From Candidatus Choladousia intestinigallinarum (GTDB lineage Bacteria; Bacillota; Clostridia; Lachnospirales; Lachnospiraceae), in contig DVGR01000185.1 in the NCBI GenBank assembly GCA_018712605.1, forward strand, positions 1-33,647: a stretch of 33,647 nt of DNA, in the 5' to 3' direction. Below the pieces are notes generated by a model. The model ran no database searches, was not told the origin of the DNA, and saw only the letters and a list, made by a program, of their open reading frames with translations. The position numbers and the translations under genes were made by a program. Shown in pieces: positions 16,599-26,208 of the stretch (the stretch's first letter is position 1; every line of letters begins with the position of its first letter).

Positions 16599-18797
16599 TT
16601 ATTTAGTGCATTTACGAATACTTACCATGTAAGAATCATAATTGCAGGCAGGTTTTGGAAGCACTAAGCCGCCCTGCATCAATGCGGCGCCTGTGTAAGT
16701 GGTTCCATCTACCTCATAGAGGGCATCCCTTGATAATCCTTTCAGCTTCAGCCGGCGGGGCTTGGGATTTCCGTGAAGATCCGTGTGAACGGCACAGAGG
16801 ATGGCCCGGGACTGATCGGATGCCACATAGCTCCAGGCTGTGTAGTCCGGGTTCTCATAGGGTGAGGCCAGACGATAGTAGGTACCCTGCTGAATCAGAT
16901 CATAATTTTCATTGTAGAACTGAATCTGTTCCCTTGCCTCGGCCTTCTCTTCCTCTGTAAGCTTGCTCAGATCCAGCTCATAGCCAAAGGAGCCCTGCAT
17001 AGCGCAGACGCCTCTGGTCTTAAAGGGTACTACGCGGCCGTTCTGATGATTGGGGCAAGCAGATACATGGGCTCCTACAGCAGACATAGGATAGCCGAAG
17101 GAGGTGCCGTAATGAATGCGAAGCCGCTCGATAGCATCCGTGTTGTCGCTGCACCATACCTGAGGCGCATAGTAGAGCATTCCAGCGTCAAAGCGTCCGC
17201 CGCCGCCGTTGCAGCCTTCCAGGAGAAGATTTGGATGGCGGGTGAGCATGTGTTCCTGCACTTCATAGAGGCCAAGCACGTACTGATGACGGATGGCTCC
17301 CTGGCTCATGGATGGATTGACGGTGCTGTAAATATTGTCTACGCACCGGTTCATATCCCATTTAATGTACTCTACGTTGGCAGAGTCAATAATATTGTCC
17401 AGGCTGGATTTCATAAATTCCACTACCTCCCGGTTGGAGAGATCCAGTACAAGCTGGTTTCTTCCACGGTTGGGAGTTCTTCCCGGGATCTCCAGAACCC
17501 ACTCGGGATGGTTTTTATACAGATCACTGTTTTCATTCACCATCTCCGGCTCCACCCAGATTCCGAATTTCAGCCCCATGTGGTTGATCTGTGAGGCCAG
17601 ATCCTCAAGAGAGCAGCCAAGTTTCCGCTCGTTTACGTACCAGTCTCCCAGGCCGCCTTTATCATCGTCCCTCTTTCCAAACCAGCCGTCGTCCAGAACC
17701 AGCATATCAAGGCCCAGGTCCGCGGCGTGGTGCGCAATGGTAAGAAGTTTAAGAGCGTTGAAATCAAAGTAGGTGGCTTCCCAGTTGTTTACAAGGGCCG
17801 GCCGTTTTTTGTATTTCCAGGGGCTGCGGATCAGATTGTCCATGTAGGCTTTGTGAAGCACAGAGGAGAGATCCGTAAATCCATGGGGCGTGTAGGAGAG
17901 TACCACCTCCGGGGTGACGAAGCTCTCTCCCTTTGCTAAATTCCAGATAAATTCATTGTCAGAGATTCCGCAGACAATTCGAGTACTGTCGAACTGGTCG
18001 TACTCCACCCGGATTCTGAAGCTGCCGCTGTATAAAAGGGAGTAGCCCCAGCAGCCGCCCTGATCCTCCGTAGTGTGTTTTTCACACAGGATCACAAAAG
18101 GATTATGCTGATGGCTGGAATTGCCTCTCACGCTGGCGATCTCCGTGATCCCATGGGTGAGGGGGCGGCGTTCAAGCTGCCGTTCCAGTACGTGCTTTCC
18201 GTAGAAATGTACCAGATCCAGATCCTCATCCATATAATCTAAAGACATGCTCATGGCCCGGTGAAGTTCCATGGGTGTCTCCATGCGGTTTTCAATCACT
18301 GCGCTTCTGGTGATAACATTCTTTCCTTCAAAAACCCCGTAAAGAAGCTTTACGTAGATTTCCTCATACGCATCCTTCAGGGTGATTTCCAGAGTCTCTA
18401 CATCTTCTTCGCCAGGCGCTGCAAAAAGGGCGGGAAGGCCCGGAAGGGCATACTTCCCAGGCTTTATTTCATGAGAATGATATCTCAGATCCAGAGCAGG
18501 CACAGACCCCTCTTTTCCGGCCCGCAGGGCGGAAATGCGGAAATCGCTGTTGCCGTGTACGGCATACTCCAGGGGAAAATAATCCATAGAGTAAGTGCGG
18601 TCGTCCACAATTTCCCCCACCTGAGCGGAAAAACCGTGGTCATCCGGGGCGATCAGGTAGGAGAGGTCGCTGTCATCTGTGACAGGGCCGAAATAAGTGT
18701 GCAGCAGCATTCCATGGGCATCTACCTTCATTTTGTATGTGCTTTTACAGGTCTGCAGAGTAAAGGTCTTCTGTTCTTCGTTATATTTAATTGCCAT
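16599..18797 (-). CDS. Alpha-galactosidase, GH36
   Basis: WEATYFDFN, LVLDDGWFGKRDDD, KFGIWVEPEMVNENSDLY, YIKWDMNR, LLLEGCNGGGGRFD. ATG at 18797 preceded by GTGAGGTGG preferred over the GTG at 18806. Confidence 0.96.
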   Translation of the reverse strand: MAIKYNEEQKTFTLQTCKSTYKMKVDAHGMLLHTYFGPVTDDSDLSYLIAPDDHGFSAQVGEIVDDRTYSMDYFPLEYAVHGNSDFRISALRAGKEGSVPALDLRYHSHEIKPGKYALPGLPALFAAPGEEDVETLEITLKDAYEEIYVKLLYGVFEGKNVITRSAVIENRMETPMELHRAMSMSLDYMDEDLDLVHFYGKHVLERQLERRPLTHGITEIASVRGNSSHQHNPFVILCEKHTTEDQGGCWGYSLLYSGSFRIRVEYDQFDSTRIVCGISDNEFIWNLAKGESFVTPEVVLSYTPHGFTDLSSVLHKAYMDNLIRSPWKYKKRPALVNNWEATYFDFNALKLLTIAHHAADLGLDMLVLDDGWFGKRDDDKGGLGDWYVNERKLGCSLEDLASQINHMGLKFGIWVEPEMVNENSDLYKNHPEWVLEIPGRTPNRGRNQLVLDLSNREVVEFMKSSLDNIIDSANVEYIKWDMNRCVDNIYSTVNPSMSQGAIRHQYVLGLYEVQEHMLTRHPNLLLEGCNGGGGRFDAGMLYYAPQVWCSDNTDAIERLRIHYGTSFGYPMSAVGAHVSACPNHQNGRVVPFKTRGVCAMQGSFGYELDLSKLTEEEKAEAREQIQFYNENYDLIQQGTYYRLASPYENPDYTAWSYVASDQSRAILCAVHTDLHGNPKPRRLKLKGLSRDALYEVDGTTYTGAALMQGGLVLPKPACNYDSYMVSIRKCTK

Positions 18798-18823
18798 GTT
18801 GTCCACCTCACATCTGAAAATTT

Positions 18824-20443
18824 TTAAAGCTTTCTGCTAAAGATCACTGCCTCATAGGGGCGCAGGCAATCCTTGCAGGAATCCTGGTCATAGTTGGAAA
18901 TCAGCACCTCTTCATCCTTCCACTGCTCTTTTAAGCTGCAGGGAAGCTCCTGCCCTGTAAAGCTGCAGAGGATAAGAAGCTGCTCTGTCTTACTGGTTCT
19001 TGTGTAGGCAAAAATGGAAGGATCTTCCGGCAAAAGCAGGTCAAAAGCCCCTTCTGTGAGAATCGGAAGGCTTTTGCGAAGCTGTATCAATTCTTGATAG
19101 TAGTGGAAAATGGAGTCCGGGTCTTTCCTGGCCTTTTCCACATTGATATCCGCATAGTTAGGATTAACTTTTATCCAGGGAGTTCCCTTGGTAAATCCGG
19201 CGTTTTCCTCATCGTTCCACTGCATGGGGGTACGGGCGTTATCCCTTCCCTTTACATAGATGGATTCCATTATTTCTTCCTTGGAATATCCCTTTTCTGT
19301 GCGCTCCTTATACATATTCAGAAGCTCGATATCCCGGTAATCCTCAATCTCCATCCGGGTATTGGTCATTCCGATTTCCTGGCCCTGGTAGATATAGGGC
19401 GTTCCCTGCATTCCGTGAAGGCAGGTGGCCAGCATTTTGGCGGACTCCACCCGGTATTTTCCATCGTCCCCGAAGCGGGAGACGGATCTTGGAAGATCAT
19501 GGTTTTCAAAGAAAAGGCTGTTCCATCCCTTCTGATAAAGAGCCTTCTGCCATTTTGCAAGGATTTCCTTAAACTGGACAAAAGGCAGGGGAGCCAGATC
19601 CCATTTCTCTTTACCCGGCTGCTGGTCCAGAAGAATATGCTCGAACTGGAATACCATAGAAAGCTCTGAGCCATCCGGGTTGCTGTAGAGCAGCGCGCTC
19701 TCTGGCGTAGCGCTCCAGGCCTCCCCCACCGTTACCAGATCTTTTTGCTGGAAGACGGCTTTGCTCATCTCTTTGAGGTAGGGGTGCAGCATCGGTCCTT
19801 CTGACGTGATCATGCGGTCCGGTTCCTTGGCAATCTGGTCAATGACATCCAGCCGGAAACCGCCGATCCCACGGTCTACCCACCACTGAATCATTTTGTA
19901 GATTTCTTCCCGGACTTTGGGATTTTCCCAGTTCAGATCCGGCTGTTTTACAGAAAACTGGTGGAGATAATACTGGCCGCATTCCGGCACCCACTCCCAG
20001 GCGGGGCCGCCGAAGCCGGCTTTCAGCTCGTTGGGATATTGTCCTTCCACGCCGTCCCTCCACACATAGTAGTCGTGGTAGGGATTGTCACGGCTTTTTT
20101 TCGCCTCCAGAAACCAGGGATGTTCATCCGAAGAGTGATTCAGCACCAGATCCATGATAATACGGATTCCACGGCTCTTTGCCTGGGCGATTAATTCATC
20201 CATATCCTCAAGGGTACCGAAAAGGGGATCGATATCCTGATAGTCAGAAATGTCATAGCCATTGTCGTCCTGGGGAGAGCGGTAGACCGGGGAGAGCCAG
20301 ATGGCGTCAATCCCCAGTTCCTTTAAGTAATCCAGCTTAGTTATAATTCCCTGCAGATCGCCCATACCGTCGCCGTTGCTGTCGCAGAAGCTTCGGGGGT
20401 AGATCTGGTAAATTACAGCGTTTTTCCACCATGACTGTTTCAT
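18824..20443 (-). CDS. Alpha-glucosidase / oligo-1,6-glucosidase, GH13
   Basis: WWKNAVIYQIYPRSFCDSNGDGMGDLQGI; MDLVLNHSSDEH; GGFRLDVID; ENHDLPRSVSRFG. Confidence 0.94.
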   Translation of the reverse strand: MKQSWWKNAVIYQIYPRSFCDSNGDGMGDLQGIITKLDYLKELGIDAIWLSPVYRSPQDDNGYDISDYQDIDPLFGTLEDMDELIAQAKSRGIRIIMDLVLNHSSDEHPWFLEAKKSRDNPYHDYYVWRDGVEGQYPNELKAGFGGPAWEWVPECGQYYLHQFSVKQPDLNWENPKVREEIYKMIQWWVDRGIGGFRLDVIDQIAKEPDRMITSEGPMLHPYLKEMSKAVFQQKDLVTVGEAWSATPESALLYSNPDGSELSMVFQFEHILLDQQPGKEKWDLAPLPFVQFKEILAKWQKALYQKGWNSLFFENHDLPRSVSRFGDDGKYRVESAKMLATCLHGMQGTPYIYQGQEIGMTNTRMEIEDYRDIELLNMYKERTEKGYSKEEIMESIYVKGRDNARTPMQWNDEENAGFTKGTPWIKVNPNYADINVEKARKDPDSIFHYYQELIQLRKSLPILTEGAFDLLLPEDPSIFAYTRTSKTEQLLILCSFTGQELPCSLKEQWKDEEVLISNYDQDSCKDCLRPYEAVIFSRKL

Positions 20444-22350
20444 TCTTCCTGTCCTTTCTCCCTTTTAAGCCAGAAAAATCCGTTTGCGGGTACCCATACG
20501 CCGGAGGCTCTCATTTCCTGTCCGGTTACTAAATCCTTGTACATGCCGTCCTGCTGGTCAATCCATGCGATCTTATTGTACTCGCTGAAGTTGAAAAGCC
20601 CGATGAGCCTCTCGTCTTCATACTCCCGGACGATGCAGATAACGGACTGCTCATACGTATCGAGCGTGTAGAAAACAGCGTTTGACATAAATACTTTCTC
20701 GGAAGAACGAATCTTTTCCAATTTATCGAGGCCGTGATAGATCCGTTCAGACACGCTGCCTTCATTTTTAATATCATCCACCAGCTCCCAGCGGAATTTA
20801 CCTCTGTGGATATACCGGGAATCAGGAGCTTTTTCAGGAACATCCTTATAAGAATAATCGTTGGTCTGTCCCACCTCATCGCCGCTGTAGAGCATGGGAA
20901 TACCAGACTCTGTAAACATGAAAGCGTGAAGCATAAGGACACGGCTGATGGCAGCCTCCATCTGCTCTTCGTCCTGCTCGAAACCTGCTTTCTCCACACC
21001 GCACATGGAGGCTGTGGTACCGCAGAAGCGGGCGTCGCCGGTGACAGGGTCTGCATTGTACAGTTCGCCCCGGCTGAAGCTGCCCTCCACCGTCCCGGTG
21101 AAGAAATCATTGATATACTGTTTGTGAGGACGTTCCTCCATGCCCCACCAGCGGAGGGTAGGGTAATCCAGCCCCCATCCGATGTCGTCATGGCACCGCA
21201 GGTAGTTCAGGAACACATAATCTTTGGGAAGGGAGGCCAGCACATCCATCTGGTTTTTCAGAAGACGGGTGTCTCTGGTCGCCACGGAATTCCATGTGGT
21301 GGCCATGGTCGTCACATTGTAAAGCATGTGGCATTCAGGCTTCTCAAGGGTACCGAAGTAAGGTACTACCTTGGAAGGTTCCATGACCACCTCGCCAAGA
21401 AGTAGGATTCCCGGACACACTATCTCCCCGATCATACGCATCATCCTGACAATGGTATGCACTCTGGGGAGGTTCCGGCAGTTTGTTCCCAGCTCCTTCC
21501 AGATATAAGGAACTGCGTCGATGCGGATAACGTCAATTCCCGCATTTGCGAAGAACAGGAAATTGTACATCATCTCATTAAATACCCGGGGATTTCTGTA
21601 ATTCAAATCCCACTGATAGGGATAAAAGGTAGTCATAACGTAATGGCCAAGCTCCGGCAGATACGTAAAATTGCCGGGAGCCGTGGTAGGAAATACCTGG
21701 GGTACTGTCTTTTCAAACTGAGCCGGGATCGTATAATTATCATAGAAGAAGTAACGGCTCATATATTCTCCCTCACCCCGGCGGGCACGTACTGCCCACT
21801 CATGGTCCTCGGAGGTATGGTTCATGACGAAATCCATGCACACGCTGATGTCTCTGTCGTGGCAGGCCTTTGCGACTTCCTCTAGATCCTCTACGGTTCC
21901 AAGTTCCGGCTGTACCTTGCGGAAATTCGCCACAGCGTAGCCGCCGTCAGAACGGCCTTTGGGGGTTTCCAGTAGAGGCATAAGATGGACATAATTAATA
22001 TTGCTTTCTTTTATATAGTCCAGCTTATCCTTTACGCCCTGAAGGTTATCCGCAAAATTATCCACGTAGAGCATAACGCCCAGCATATCGTTTTTCTTAT
22101 ACCAGTCCGGGTCTGCCTCACGCTTCCGGTCCAAAGCCTTCAAATCCTCCCGGCGCTCTGTGTAAAACTGATACATCTGTTTGCACAGCTCGTCAAACAT
22201 CCACTCATTGCTGTATAATTCTGTATAGAGCCATTTCAGCTCGTCTAAATGCTTCTGAAACCGAAGATAATACTCTTCATCGTTAAAAGCCTTTATATCT
22301 GTTTTGGGTTTCGGTATAGTTTTGGTCTTGTTCTTTGCTTTTGCCTGCAT
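20440..22350 (-). CDS. Amylosucrase-like GH13 protein (GH13_4-type)
   Basis: Long helical N-terminus; MDFVMNHTSEDHEWA; IDVIRIDAVPYIWKELGT; LLGEVV; NYLRCHDDIGWGL resembles the amylosucrase signature. Confidence 0.85.
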   Translation of the reverse strand: MQAKAKNKTKTIPKPKTDIKAFNDEEYYLRFQKHLDELKWLYTELYSNEWMFDELCKQMYQFYTERREDLKALDRKREADPDWYKKNDMLGVMLYVDNFADNLQGVKDKLDYIKESNINYVHLMPLLETPKGRSDGGYAVANFRKVQPELGTVEDLEEVAKACHDRDISVCMDFVMNHTSEDHEWAVRARRGEGEYMSRYFFYDNYTIPAQFEKTVPQVFPTTAPGNFTYLPELGHYVMTTFYPYQWDLNYRNPRVFNEMMYNFLFFANAGIDVIRIDAVPYIWKELGTNCRNLPRVHTIVRMMRMIGEIVCPGILLLGEVVMEPSKVVPYFGTLEKPECHMLYNVTTMATTWNSVATRDTRLLKNQMDVLASLPKDYVFLNYLRCHDDIGWGLDYPTLRWWGMEERPHKQYINDFFTGTVEGSFSRGELYNADPVTGDARFCGTTASMCGVEKAGFEQDEEQMEAAISRVLMLHAFMFTESGIPMLYSGDEVGQTNDYSYKDVPEKAPDSRYIHRGKFRWELVDDIKNEGSVSERIYHGLDKLEKIRSSEKVFMSNAVFYTLDTYEQSVICIVREYEDERLIGLFNFSEYNKIAWIDQQDGMYKDLVTGQEMRASGVWVPANGFFWLKREKGQEE

Positions 22351-22462
22351 GATATTCTCCTTATTGCTGCATGCAAGGCCGGCTTCGGCCAGCCTTGTGC
22401 GGATTATACTTGTACCTCCTAGTGGACTGTGTCATTATACTGAAAGCCAATGAGACAGTACA

Positions 22463-23983
22463 CTACTGAGATATATATAATTTGCCGGCGCCCCTGCCTC
22501 CGGATATCTGGATCTTTCCTTCAAGCAGGTCGGAATTGGTCTCATACCATATGTTGATTGTACCGGAATTACAGTACAGCTCCACAATGCCTCTGTCGAT
22601 TATAATATGTACATCCTCCAGTTTTTCCGGCAATACTGTTCTTTCGTCTTTATAGAAAAGCGCATTGTCACGGATGGACAGATTCTGGTTAAAAAGCTGA
22701 ATCGAAAGCCCAGCGCTGTCCTTCAGGTTCAGACTGAGTTCCGTGACAGCTTCACTTGTCAGTTCTGTCTCAAATTCCTGGTCTCCCCAGGAAAATTCTT
22801 CTTTTAATTTTTTGTTCTCATCATACTCCCTTACAGGCATCATAGACAGAAGCATTTCACCATGGCGTTTTACTGCGCCAAGCTCTCTGGGAATCCCCAT
22901 CATTCCTGTATAGAGCTTCCCGACATTTTTGGTGCGCAGCCAGGGAAGACTAATCACTCTTCCGTCCGTATTGCTGTAAGTCTGCGCCGCATAAGGCATA
23001 CGGGTAAGATAAGCTTTTCTCTGTACGGCGTCTGTGCGGAAATGATAGCCGTCAAAATCACCGAAATAATAGAAACCATCCGCACTTGTAAATACCCACA
23101 CGGTTTCTCCCTCACACTCCAGGCTGAATAAGTCGGGACACTCCCAAGCTTCATCCAGCACGAAGCTGTCTGTCATCTCCCAGTCCTGAAGATTTTCAGA
23201 GCGGAAGATTCCAAATTCATTTCCCTCCAGCCATAAAACCATAATATAGGCCTTTGTATCCTCATGCCAGAAGATCTTGGGATCCCGGCTGTCCTCACGA
23301 AGGACGTCAAGAGCCGGCTTAGGAAGCTTGATGAAGGTCTGGCCTTCGTCAAGGCTGTAGGCGATCCGCTGTGTAAAGCCTGCGCCGTTTTTCTTGCTCC
23401 AGGGATCCAGTCCCCCTGCCGCCGTGTAATAGAAGAGCAGGGCGTCTTTGGGGAGGCCCAGCATCCCACGGTCATTTACAAGGCCGCAGCCGGAATAAGC
23501 CGCTCCGAAGGCATCTGGATAGAGGACGTTGTCAGTCTGCTTAAAATGCAGCAGATCTGTGCTGACGCTGTGTCCCCAGGATAAATTCTGCCATTGGGTA
23601 TTGCAGGGATTGTACTGGAAATACAGATGGTAAGCCCCATTGTGGTATACCAGGCCGTTTGGATCGTTGATCCATCCCCTTTCTGCCGTGAAATGAAGAA
23701 GAGGACGCTTCAGGGGCTCCTGTTCATTCGTCTCCTTCTGGCAGAAGTCCTGGAAAAATTCCTGGTCAAAATCTCCCTTCAGGGTAAGGGTCTGTCCCTG
23801 GTATTCCTTTACGTTCAGATATGAATAATATTCATATTTCCGCTCACTTGGATTCTTGCACACGGGCACAAGGAACTCAAAAAGCTTCTCTTCCCCCAGA
23901 AAAATTTCCAGGGTTTCTTCCGGCAGCTCTGGCTGGATAGGAATTCCAAAATAATTCTGTTCGATCTTAATATTATATTCCAT
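22463..23983 (-). CDS. GH32 family protein (sucrose/fructan hydrolase)
   Basis: LHFTAERGWINDPNGLVYHNGAYHLYFQYNP; DSRDPKIFWH; WECPDLF. No signal peptide. Confidence 0.95.
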   Translation of the reverse strand: MEYNIKIEQNYFGIPIQPELPEETLEIFLGEEKLFEFLVPVCKNPSERKYEYYSYLNVKEYQGQTLTLKGDFDQEFFQDFCQKETNEQEPLKRPLLHFTAERGWINDPNGLVYHNGAYHLYFQYNPCNTQWQNLSWGHSVSTDLLHFKQTDNVLYPDAFGAAYSGCGLVNDRGMLGLPKDALLFYYTAAGGLDPWSKKNGAGFTQRIAYSLDEGQTFIKLPKPALDVLREDSRDPKIFWHEDTKAYIMVLWLEGNEFGIFRSENLQDWEMTDSFVLDEAWECPDLFSLECEGETVWVFTSADGFYYFGDFDGYHFRTDAVQRKAYLTRMPYAAQTYSNTDGRVISLPWLRTKNVGKLYTGMMGIPRELGAVKRHGEMLLSMMPVREYDENKKLKEEFSWGDQEFETELTSEAVTELSLNLKDSAGLSIQLFNQNLSIRDNALFYKDERTVLPEKLEDVHIIIDRGIVELYCNSGTINIWYETNSDLLEGKIQISGGRGAGKLYISQ

Positions 23984-24138
23984 CTATCTTCCTCCTTACT
24001 TCAACGGTCCTCCCGCAAGCGTCTGTCTTTAGGCAGAATGTGCGGCAGCATTCTATTTTGCCTGAAGATTATAACCCAGGTCAACATGTGCTGCAAGTAT
24101 TTTGCGAATGGCACAGGCGCCGCCACACATAAAAGCCA

Positions 24139-24282
24139 CGGATTGCTCCGCGCCTTTGGCGCTCCCGCAATCCGACCCGTATTCGCAATCCGCACTATCG
24201 TGCTACTTGCTCATACGGGTTAGCGTCTCAAATGTCCATGCAGCCTTGCGTGCCAGCACGCAGTCTGCCTGCCCATTGAGAC
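24139..24282. repeat. Multi-hairpin intergenic element between permease and GH32 genes
   Basis: CGGATTGC/GCAATCCG (24139-24146/24167-24174); ACCCGTAT/ATACGGGT (24175-24182/24213-24220) enclosing GCAC/GTGC; GTCTCAAATG/CATTGAGAC (24225-24234/24274-24282) enclosing TGCGTGC/GCACGCA. Confidence 0.7.
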
Positions 24283-24293
24283 TGGCTTTTATA

Positions 24294-24339
24294 GTAAAAA
24301 AACGCAGGGAGAATACGAAATGCATTCCCCGCTGCGTTT
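24294..24339 (-). terminator. Rho-independent terminator after the second permease
   Basis: Minus strand: AAACGCAGCGGGGAAT...ATTCTCCCTGCGTTTTTTT. Confidence 0.85.
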
Positions 24340-24346
24340 GTAAACA

Positions 24347-25207
24347 TCAGCCTTTAACGGCGCCGGATGTAACACCCTCTACAATGTACCGCTGCAGGAA
24401 CAGATACAAAATCAGGATCGGCAGCATTGCCAGGAGCAGCGCAGCCATAACAAGTCCCATATCCGTAGAATACGTTCCGTAGAATGCCTGTGTGGCAATG
24501 GGGATCGTATACAGCTCTTTCCTTGCAAGTACAAGGCTGGGAAGCAGGTAATCGTTCCAGAATGCCATAGCGTCAATGATAGCTACAGTGGCAATAGTAG
24601 GTTTAAGCAGCGGAAATACGATTTTCCAGTATGTCTGCCATCTGGTACATCCATCGATGAGGGCAGCCTCTTCCAGTTCCAGAGGAATATTTGTCCGGAT
24701 CGCACCATGGAACATGAAAGTTGCCATGGAGATCGAGAAGCCCACATGCATCAGAATCAGGGTGATGCGGCTGTTCAGCACGCCAAAGATACCGCCGTAG
24801 AGAGATACCAATGGGATCATCAGCACCTGGAAGGGGATAACCATGGAAGCGATCATGCCGGCAAAGAGAAGCGCACAGGCTTTCCACTTATTGCGGACAA
24901 TGACGAAAGCGGCCATGGAGGATACCAGCAGAGTCAAAACGGTAGCGCAGGTGGTGACAATTAGAGAATTTGTGAATGCCACCGGGAAATTCATGCTCTT
25001 CATTGCCTCCGGGAAGTTGGCGGTTGTAAATCCATGCTCACCGATGAGGCTTAAGGGATTTGAAGTAATATCCCCATTGGTTTTAAATACGTTGATTACT
25101 ACCAGTAAGAATGGGAAAACAAATAATATAAACACAAGAATGAGAACAATCATCATTATGGCATGAGAAATTGTTTTCCTGCGTGCGGCTTTTGCATTAT
25201 CAGTCAT
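24347..25207 (-). CDS. Carbohydrate ABC transporter permease (MsmG/MalG-type)
   Basis: EAA loop EEAALIDGCTRWQTYWKIVFPLLKP; multiple TM segments. Confidence 0.94.
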   Translation of the reverse strand: MTDNAKAARRKTISHAIMMIVLILVFILFVFPFLLVVINVFKTNGDITSNPLSLIGEHGFTTANFPEAMKSMNFPVAFTNSLIVTTCATVLTLLVSSMAAFVIVRNKWKACALLFAGMIASMVIPFQVLMIPLVSLYGGIFGVLNSRITLILMHVGFSISMATFMFHGAIRTNIPLELEEAALIDGCTRWQTYWKIVFPLLKPTIATVAIIDAMAFWNDYLLPSLVLARKELYTIPIATQAFYGTYSTDMGLVMAALLLAMLPILILYLFLQRYIVEGVTSGAVKG

Positions 25208-26088
25208 TACGCTTCCACCTCTCCTTTCTTACCAATATATACCTGGGTTACACCCACAATGGCACATACGATAAACAGAATCAGAGCCTCAGCCTGGCCG
25301 GTGCCATACCTCCTGTATGTAAACGCCTGGTTGTACACGTGCATAGCTGCCATAACAGAGGAACCGAAGGGCTCGCCCTTTGTCAAGGACAGGTTCACAT
25401 CGTAAACCATGAAGCATCTTGTCAGAGTCAGGAAGAGACACTGTACAAAGGAAGATCTCATCAGAGGAACGGTTACGTAGAAAGTAGCCTGGCTCTGGGT
25501 ACAGCCATCGATCTCGGCGGCTTCCATGAGGCTCTTGGAAACGCTCATAAAGCCTGCTACGTAGATCAGCATCATGTAGCCTGCGTACTGCCATACGGAA
25601 ACGACGATGAGACAAAGCATAGCTCCGTTGGTAGTAGCCAGCCAGGAAGTAGACAGGGCACCGATTGAAAGTGACTGTCCGATGGATACTAAAGCACGGT
25701 TAAATACGAACTTCCAGATATAACCAAGAACGATGCCGCCGATCAGGTTCGGAATAAAGAAGCCTGCTCGGAAGAAGTTCTGGCCTTTGATGCCGCTGGT
25801 CACCAGGTATGCCAGACCAAAGGCCACCAGGTTTACGAATACAACGGCAATAACTGTATAGAATGCGGTTCTTCCCAGAGCCTGCCAGAAAGCGGCGTCC
25901 TGGGCGGCTGCCATATAATTCTCAAGACCTACAAAAGGCTTTTCGACGGAAACGCCGTCCCAGCTTGTGAAGGTCAGATATAAACCGTAAATAAACGGAA
26001 GAATCACGACGCCGAGGAATAAGATTGTCGCAGGACCGGCAAAGATGGTAAACTGGCCGATCTTATACGACATAGTATTCTTTTTCAT
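25207..26088 (-). CDS. Sugar ABC transporter permease (MsmF/MalF-type)
   Basis: EAA-like MEAAEIDGCTQSQATFYVTVPLM; multiple TM segments. Confidence 0.94.
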   Translation of the reverse strand: MKKNTMSYKIGQFTIFAGPATILFLGVVILPFIYGLYLTFTSWDGVSVEKPFVGLENYMAAAQDAAFWQALGRTAFYTVIAVVFVNLVAFGLAYLVTSGIKGQNFFRAGFFIPNLIGGIVLGYIWKFVFNRALVSIGQSLSIGALSTSWLATTNGAMLCLIVVSVWQYAGYMMLIYVAGFMSVSKSLMEAAEIDGCTQSQATFYVTVPLMRSSFVQCLFLTLTRCFMVYDVNLSLTKGEPFGSSVMAAMHVYNQAFTYRRYGTGQAEALILFIVCAIVGVTQVYIGKKGEVEA

Positions 26089-26153
26089 CTCTTTTTCCCC
26101 CTCCTATTGTTTTAGAGATTGCTGGATCATAGGATCCTTCGCCTGTTTGGGGC

Positions 26154-26187
26154 AAAAAAAGGGGTGTCGGCGCCTGTCCGACACCCC
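26154..26187 (-). terminator. Rho-independent terminator between binding protein and permease genes
   Basis: Minus strand: GGGGTGTCGG ACAGGCG CCGACACCCC followed by TTTTTTT. Confidence 0.85.
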
Positions 26188-26208
26188 CGTATCAGCATGT
26201 TAAAGTGA

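Noticed and set aside
24102-24482. 126-aa plus-strand ORF over the intergenic hairpins
   Set aside because: Overlaps the permease 3' end antisense and its translation follows the inverted repeats; better explained as a spurious ORF over a structured element.
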